Positions 59,281 to 64,000 of a stretch of DNA of 64,000 nucleotides are shown here, in pieces (position 1 is the first letter of the stretch; the number at the start of each line of letters is the position of its first letter). A program made the translations under genes and the position numbers. Source of the DNA: Lineus longissimus (Eukaryota; Nemertea; Pilidiophora; Heteronemertea; Lineidae); assembly GCF_910592395.1 (NCBI RefSeq), contig NC_088320.1, forward strand, positions 682,001 through 746,000. Direction: 5' to 3'. The notes below the pieces were generated by a model. The model did no database searches. It had not been told where the DNA came from and saw only the letters and a program-made list of their open reading frames with translations.

Positions 59281-60001
59281 ACTGGAAGATAAGAAAAATT
59301 TATGAAATTGACACCTAAATTGTGAAGGCCTAGTCCTAAGTCACATGAGCAGATGGCATGCTGAGCAGTGTGGCAAATCAATACCAGTAGGCCTATGAGT
59401 ATGAGTACGAGAATGCAATACCATGATAATCAGTCGTGAGGGATTGGGATGTTATTTGAGTTTGACCTGGGCATCATCAGTGCCAGTGGCAGTGAACTGT
59501 GCAGCAGTCATGCAGTGGGTCTCAGTGCCTTACTGACAGCGTCACTCACTGACAGTGACACTCACTGACAGTGACACTCACACCGACACAGACACTGACA
59601 CTGGATCACTGACACTCAGTGTCAGTGACCCAGTGGCAGTCGTCGCAGTGTCACTGTCAGTGTCACACTGACACTGCAGTCTGTCATTTGATCTCAATAA
59701 CCATTTTAGGACTTGTTTTCAGGCATAATTACTCATTTTGCAGAGCTAATGTGGTATATTTACCAGATAGATAACTAGTGAATATATATTTGCCTACGTG
59801 AGCCAAAATTCTACAACGCTGCATGAAAGTAATAGGGTAATCTCGTTCGAAAAATCTGAAAAATCTAAATATTCTCGAGTGACCGCCATCGCTCCATTCT
59901 CCAAGCGTCGTCAATTGTGACAATCGCTGACAAGTCTCACTCGACTTACTGTCTCTGCCACAGTTGGTTCTCCAGCAACGGATGTATGTAGAATTCGTCA
60001 T
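59281..60001 (-). promoter_or_regulatory. Probable 5' UTR intron and uORF of the ARM-TIR-SAM gene
   Basis: On the reverse strand an ATG at 60001-59999 heads a 52-nt segment ending at a GTAAG donor (last exon base 59950). The acceptor before 59281 joins it in frame to the exon carrying the main start. The joined reading frame of 33 codons stops two bases before the main ATG at 59229. Such a uORF could control translation by reinitiation. The exon is predicted from splice signals only. Confidence 0.4.
59530..59690. repeat. TGACAC/GTGTCA inverted low-complexity array
   Basis: Dense direct and inverted copies of CACTGACA, GACACT and GTGTCA can fold on themselves. The array lies in the intron proposed for the ARM-TIR-SAM 5' UTR. 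Confidence 0.8.
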
Positions 60002-60655
60002 TACGGCTGCTCGAGTGCTCTGACCCCTCTGACTCTGTACCGCAGTGAATGATTATTTCGGTTTGCCAAAAAGCATGTAGAGAATACATTGTTGTTGTCC
60101 TTATTATTCATTATTCAATAAATATAGAACAATCATAATCGTAAAATTTGTTTCGAAAATAATTGTTTTCATTTGTAATTTTTTCTCTCCACTCTCCACT
60201 CAGATTGTGGCATTTGGTACATTGCGAGCCTTATCGATGGCGGATGTTGATGTGTTGCTACCGCTGCCTTCACCAAAAATTCCTATTTTGAAGTCACCAT
60301 AAAAGCATATCTTCTGGTCACGAGTGATCCAAATATATCATAAAGGAACGTCAAGTTAATGTACTTTATACTGATACCAATTATTTGGTAGGTTTTATAT
60401 TTGAAGTGCGAATATCGTTGTTCCAAAGAATCATTTTTGCTGAATTCGCAAGAATGAAAAATCAAAATCAAAATCTGAAAATGCACTGCTGCACTAGCTG
60501 CCGCAGTGCGCAGACCCCACTCCACTGACATCATCCATACTATACAGAGACTTTGACCAAAACAGTAAAGATCTTTTCATTCACATAGACCTATGTTTTG
60601 TGGAATCTGGTCACTCAGTGGCTTTGCTTCAAATTTGTCTATTCTATTTGCAGAG
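60002..60655. promoter_or_regulatory. Divergent promoter region, ARM-TIR-SAM (-) / CCDC13 (+)
   Basis: No coding sequence recognised. It presumably includes a non-coding first exon of CCDC13, since its coding exon begins right after a CAG acceptor at 60651-60653. Confidence 0.5.
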
Positions 60656-63600
60656 ATGAGTGTGACTGATGAAGGCCTCAAACAGCAATTCAAGCTTCTG
60701 CAGGAACAGCAGCAGAAGAAACTGGAGAAGAGAAAGCAGAGAAAAGATGACCAAGAAAAACAAAAAAGAGATGCACAGATAGCCAAAAACACGCCACCAA
60801 GTTTTGGGATAGAGGACGACTTGAACCTAAAATTGGCTGAGCCACCTACAAATGTTGGAATCTCAGAGGAACTGGTTGATCATTTGAATGATGAAATAAG
60901 AGAACTAAAAGATGAAACTGGTCGCCTGTACAAGCTGTTGAGTGAGAAAGATTTTGAGATACGGCAGTTGAAAAAGAAAAGGGAGGAGGATAAGATTGCA
61001 CTTGCGGGGACTGGTGGTGTGACAAATGAAACTGCTGCAACAAAAATTGTTGAGCTTTCAAAGAAAGTTCGAGAACTTACTGCGGAGTGTGAAAGTGAAA
61101 AGACTAAAGCTAAACAGTATGCAAAGAAATGTAAGGATCTGGAGCATGATGTGAAAAACGTGGCACAAAACGATGGGAAAAAGGCTGGAGAGACCACTGC
61201 CAGATCTCTCAAGTCTGATGCTCTTGAGAAGGTAAACATCTTTTAAGGGTATCTACATTGTAATTTCACTTGTCTCCCTCTCTCTCTCTCTCTCTCTATT
61301 TCTTATACTCATGAGTATGGTAACAAAAATTGCCAAGAAGACCTTCCTCATATACTTCAGCTTATCTTCCTGATGATTGGGTGTAATTCAGCAGGATTTT
61401 TTTCCCGCAATATGACCAGCACCGTAATTCATTACCTCATTCATTTCAACGTCATCTTCCAGGGTCCTGTGACTGAAGCCGATTTGAAACGTGCTGAGGA
61501 CAAACTCAAACATACAGAAGGCAAAGTGGTGGAAAATAAGTCGCAGATACAGGCTCTGAAGCAGGAACTTCAAAAAGCTCACAAGGTTCGTACTGAATGA
61601 ATACTAGATCTTTATGTTCAAACAAATTATACCGTCGATAAAAATCTAATCAGTCTTAATCAATCTGCCTGACATAGATCACATCCAAAGGGAGCAGTTA
61701 CAACAAAGTGGATGACAGACAGTTCACTTCTTCAAATTTCATTTCAGATCATCACTCAAGAGGTTGGTGATGGGGTAAATATCCAGGGTTTGCTTACTCA
61801 AACAAGTCAATGGAAGGGCAGGGCACAGCAAGTTATGCTATTGCAGAAAAAGGTATGTTGTGGTTGGAATATTCCAGTGGGTTATTATCAGAGATATTTC
61901 TCCAGGTTTTGTAGAAGAGAAATCATTGTCCCATTTATAATCTACTGCGATAATCTGCTTCAGGTGAATGAACTGCGACTGGAACTCACCCACTATAAAC
62001 TGTCCGGCACCACTGCAAGTGAGGTTAGCTTGGACGATGAGTTCATGGGCTCCAGTGCATCGCTCGTTGGTCGCACCAAGACAGGTTCAGTCACGTCGTC
62101 AGAATATCGAAACGTGGACACAATCCGGAAGTTAGAGAAGGAGCGGAAGGAGACACAGGAGGTACAGAAGTTTACTCGGCTTTACAGGAAGAACTTCAGT
62201 TGGAGTTGGAGTGAGAGGAAATGAGAAGAACTTATACAAAAGTAGTGCTAGTTTGCCAACAATGGTTAGGGATTGTGTCAAATAAATACCCATAAATGCC
62301 AATTGTCTTAGTTTGCAATGTGCACCTCGGTCAGAAACCATCTTCATTAATGAATTACTCATTGTTTGGAAGTGGCACTAGTAGAATAGAACCTTAACAA
62401 TTTCACCTAACCTGTCTGTTTGTCGTAATTCTCGACCATCTGTCAATCATTCCTGATTTTGAACTGTTTGTTTTACGTCTAGTCCTGTGGTACAGTGATG
62501 AAGAGGTGAAATTGTGCTCCGTGGATCTCCTTACGTTGAAACCAATAGATAGAAAACCTCTGTCTAACACATTAACCCTTTCCTTCCAGAGAGCTGTGGC
62601 AGAGTTGAAAGCCTTAGAGGAGGATTATACTCAACTAAAACAGAAGTTTGATGCTTCAAAAGCAAGGTTTGTTGACTTATTCAACCAACTTTTTACTGCA
62701 TTTGCTCTCTTTTTCAAGTTTTCTCCATTGCATTATTTGAGCAAATACTTGAACACTGCTGAGCTGGATAGTCTTGCTGTCAGGTCCTGGTGACAATGGA
62801 ACTATCGATGCTGTACGAGGCCAGACTTGATTTTCTTGGACAACTTACTAAGTGTGGGTGTGGAATGAAATTGACTACCGATATGATGCTGATACTAAAA
62901 CTGGTTGATTCAATTCTAAGCTGTTGTTTTGATGATTTCAGACACAAGGTGCTGACTAATGAGAACAAGTCATTGAAACAACAGATGCAGACGTTACTTG
63001 AGAAGGGCAAACATGACGATGACCTTATTCAAGCTATGATGGTAAGTGATGCGAGAACAGACTCAGAGTAAAAAATCTTATCATATACTTGATCTGAGAC
63101 CATTGAACTAAACTTCATAATTCAGGTAGCAAAGATGCCAACTACTGTAGACTGACACATAATCCAATGAAGTTGTTGGGATATTTTGTTAAGAGAAGAT
63201 TTATTTTGTACATGTAAAAGGCAGAAAGGTTCTGACATATATCTAGTATTCTACTCATTTACCATGGTTACAGAAACAACAGACCCAGTTGAAGCTGATG
63301 CTGGACGAAACAACAAACCTACAGAAGCAGACAGAAGACTTCAGTGAGAAGAAAGTCAAGGAGTTAGAGCAACGGTCACAGCAAGATTCCAACATTGTCG
63401 AACAGTTAAAGAGGATCGTGGCTGATAAAGAGGCAAAGGTGAAACAGTTTGAGGAAGAAATTAGACAGATGAAACTAAATGTAAGTGATGTGTAGGGAGA
63501 GTGTGATCCTCCTCCCCTCCCTTACCCCCTTTCTATTAGGAAAGATATCAATTTTAGTTTCCTGCTCTCGCACCACAATATCATCAATTTTAGACTATTT

Positions 63601-63993
63601 TTTGCATCCCCTTTTTAACATCATTTTGGATCTGGCAAATTTGGATCTGGCAATACCTTTAGGTCCCATCGGTCGGGATGTAAGATTCTTATGGATTATT
63701 AGGCAATGGTAACCTATTCCTGGTATGAATACTGTCAATCAATGAATGTGTTGTATATTTCAGAGTTTACAGAAGGCCCAAAATAATGGTGTTGGATCGT
63801 TGTTCGAGTCTCGTCCCAGCACTGCCGCCAGTCAGATCCCAGTGGCTGTCACTGTTCTACCCGAGAGACGAGAGTCTGTCATGATCATGGAATCAGTTTC
63901 CCCACCAGCATCACGACAGAGCAGCCGGGCGCAGTCACGAATGACGGACTCCAGACGATCTAGCAGACCGATGAGTCGGCTGCAAAGCACAGG
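60656..63993 (+). CDS. CCDC13: Coiled-coil domain-containing protein 13, 3' end outside window
   Basis: Eight exons in phase: 60656-61231, 61463-61585, 61748-61852, 61964-62161, 62590-62666, 62942-63041, 63274-63480, 63764-63993. The ATG follows a splice acceptor by two bases. The N-terminus (QQFKLLQEQQQKKLEKRKQR), DETGRLYKLLSEKDFEIRQL, ATKIVELSKKVREL and ITQEVGDGVNIQGLL are conserved CCDC13 blocks, all in long coiled coils. KGKHDDDLIQAMM and KEAKVKQFEEEIRQMK follow in the same order as in the vertebrate protein. The last exon here is Ser/Arg-rich (RQSSRAQSRMTDSRRSSRPM) and ends at a consensus GTATGT donor. In vertebrates CCDC13 is a centriolar-satellite protein needed for cilium assembly. 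Confidence 0.9.
61277..61299. repeat. (TC)n microsatellite
   Basis: A CT dinucleotide run inside an intron of CCDC13. Confidence 0.9.
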
Positions 63994-64000
63994 GTATGTT

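Overview
The window is nuclear DNA from an animal, most likely a marine invertebrate bilaterian; a spiralian is my guess, not proven. Genes carry many short-to-medium GT-AG introns and AATAAA poly(A) signals. The families are animal ones: OS-9, ENPP, IAP, ASB, CCDC13, MDH1B, MsrB, an MS4A-like protein, a Mab-21/cGAS-like nucleotidyltransferase and an ARM-TIR protein. Spaces between genes hold MITE-like inverted repeats, tRNA-derived fragments and minisatellites. There is no operon structure, CRISPR or rRNA. All gene models were spliced by hand from reading frame, phase and GT-AG sites; every model closes in phase, but none is checked against transcripts.

Layout: (1) 1-3.6 kb is intergenic and contains a 947-bp transposon-like element with perfect 94-bp inverted ends and a 9-bp target duplication. 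(2) 3.7-10.4 kb is OS-9 (+, 13 exons), tail-to-tail with an unrecognised small secreted protein (-, 10.8-13.1 kb). (3) 13.1-17.6 kb has no gene I can support. (4) 17.6-18.4 kb is an MS4A-like four-span protein (+), tail-to-tail with a secreted two-VWFA protein carrying silk-like Ser/Gly repeats (-, 19.2-25.4 kb). (5) 27.4-28.9 kb is an intronless condensation-type acyltransferase (-), head-to-head with an ENPP phosphodiesterase (+, 30.5-34.0 kb). (6) 34.6-36.1 kb is an intronless IAP with BIR, UBA and RING (-), then a 2-kb repeat-rich stretch, then MsrB (+, 38.2-40.1 kb). (7) 41.3-43.2 kb is an ASB ankyrin/SOCS-box protein (-), head-to-head with MDH1B (+, 43.9-47.1 kb). (8) 47.8-51.4 kb is a cGAS/Mab-21-like nucleotidyltransferase spliced to a six-span membrane region (-). 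(9) 54.6-59.2 kb is an ARM-TIR-SAM protein (-), head-to-head with CCDC13 (+, from 60.7 kb and leaving the window).

Most neighbours are convergent or divergent, and several 3' ends abut or overlap. Genes do not form one pathway. Two sub-themes stand out: possible innate-immune or cell-death proteins (cGAS-like membrane protein, ARM-TIR-SAM, IAP) and ciliary genes (CCDC13, and MDH1B with an RFX X-box next to its start). The best candidates for something undescribed are the nucleotidyltransferase/six-span fusion, whose catalytic residues are intact, and the VWFA/silk-like secreted protein with its run of 24-30 nt exons.
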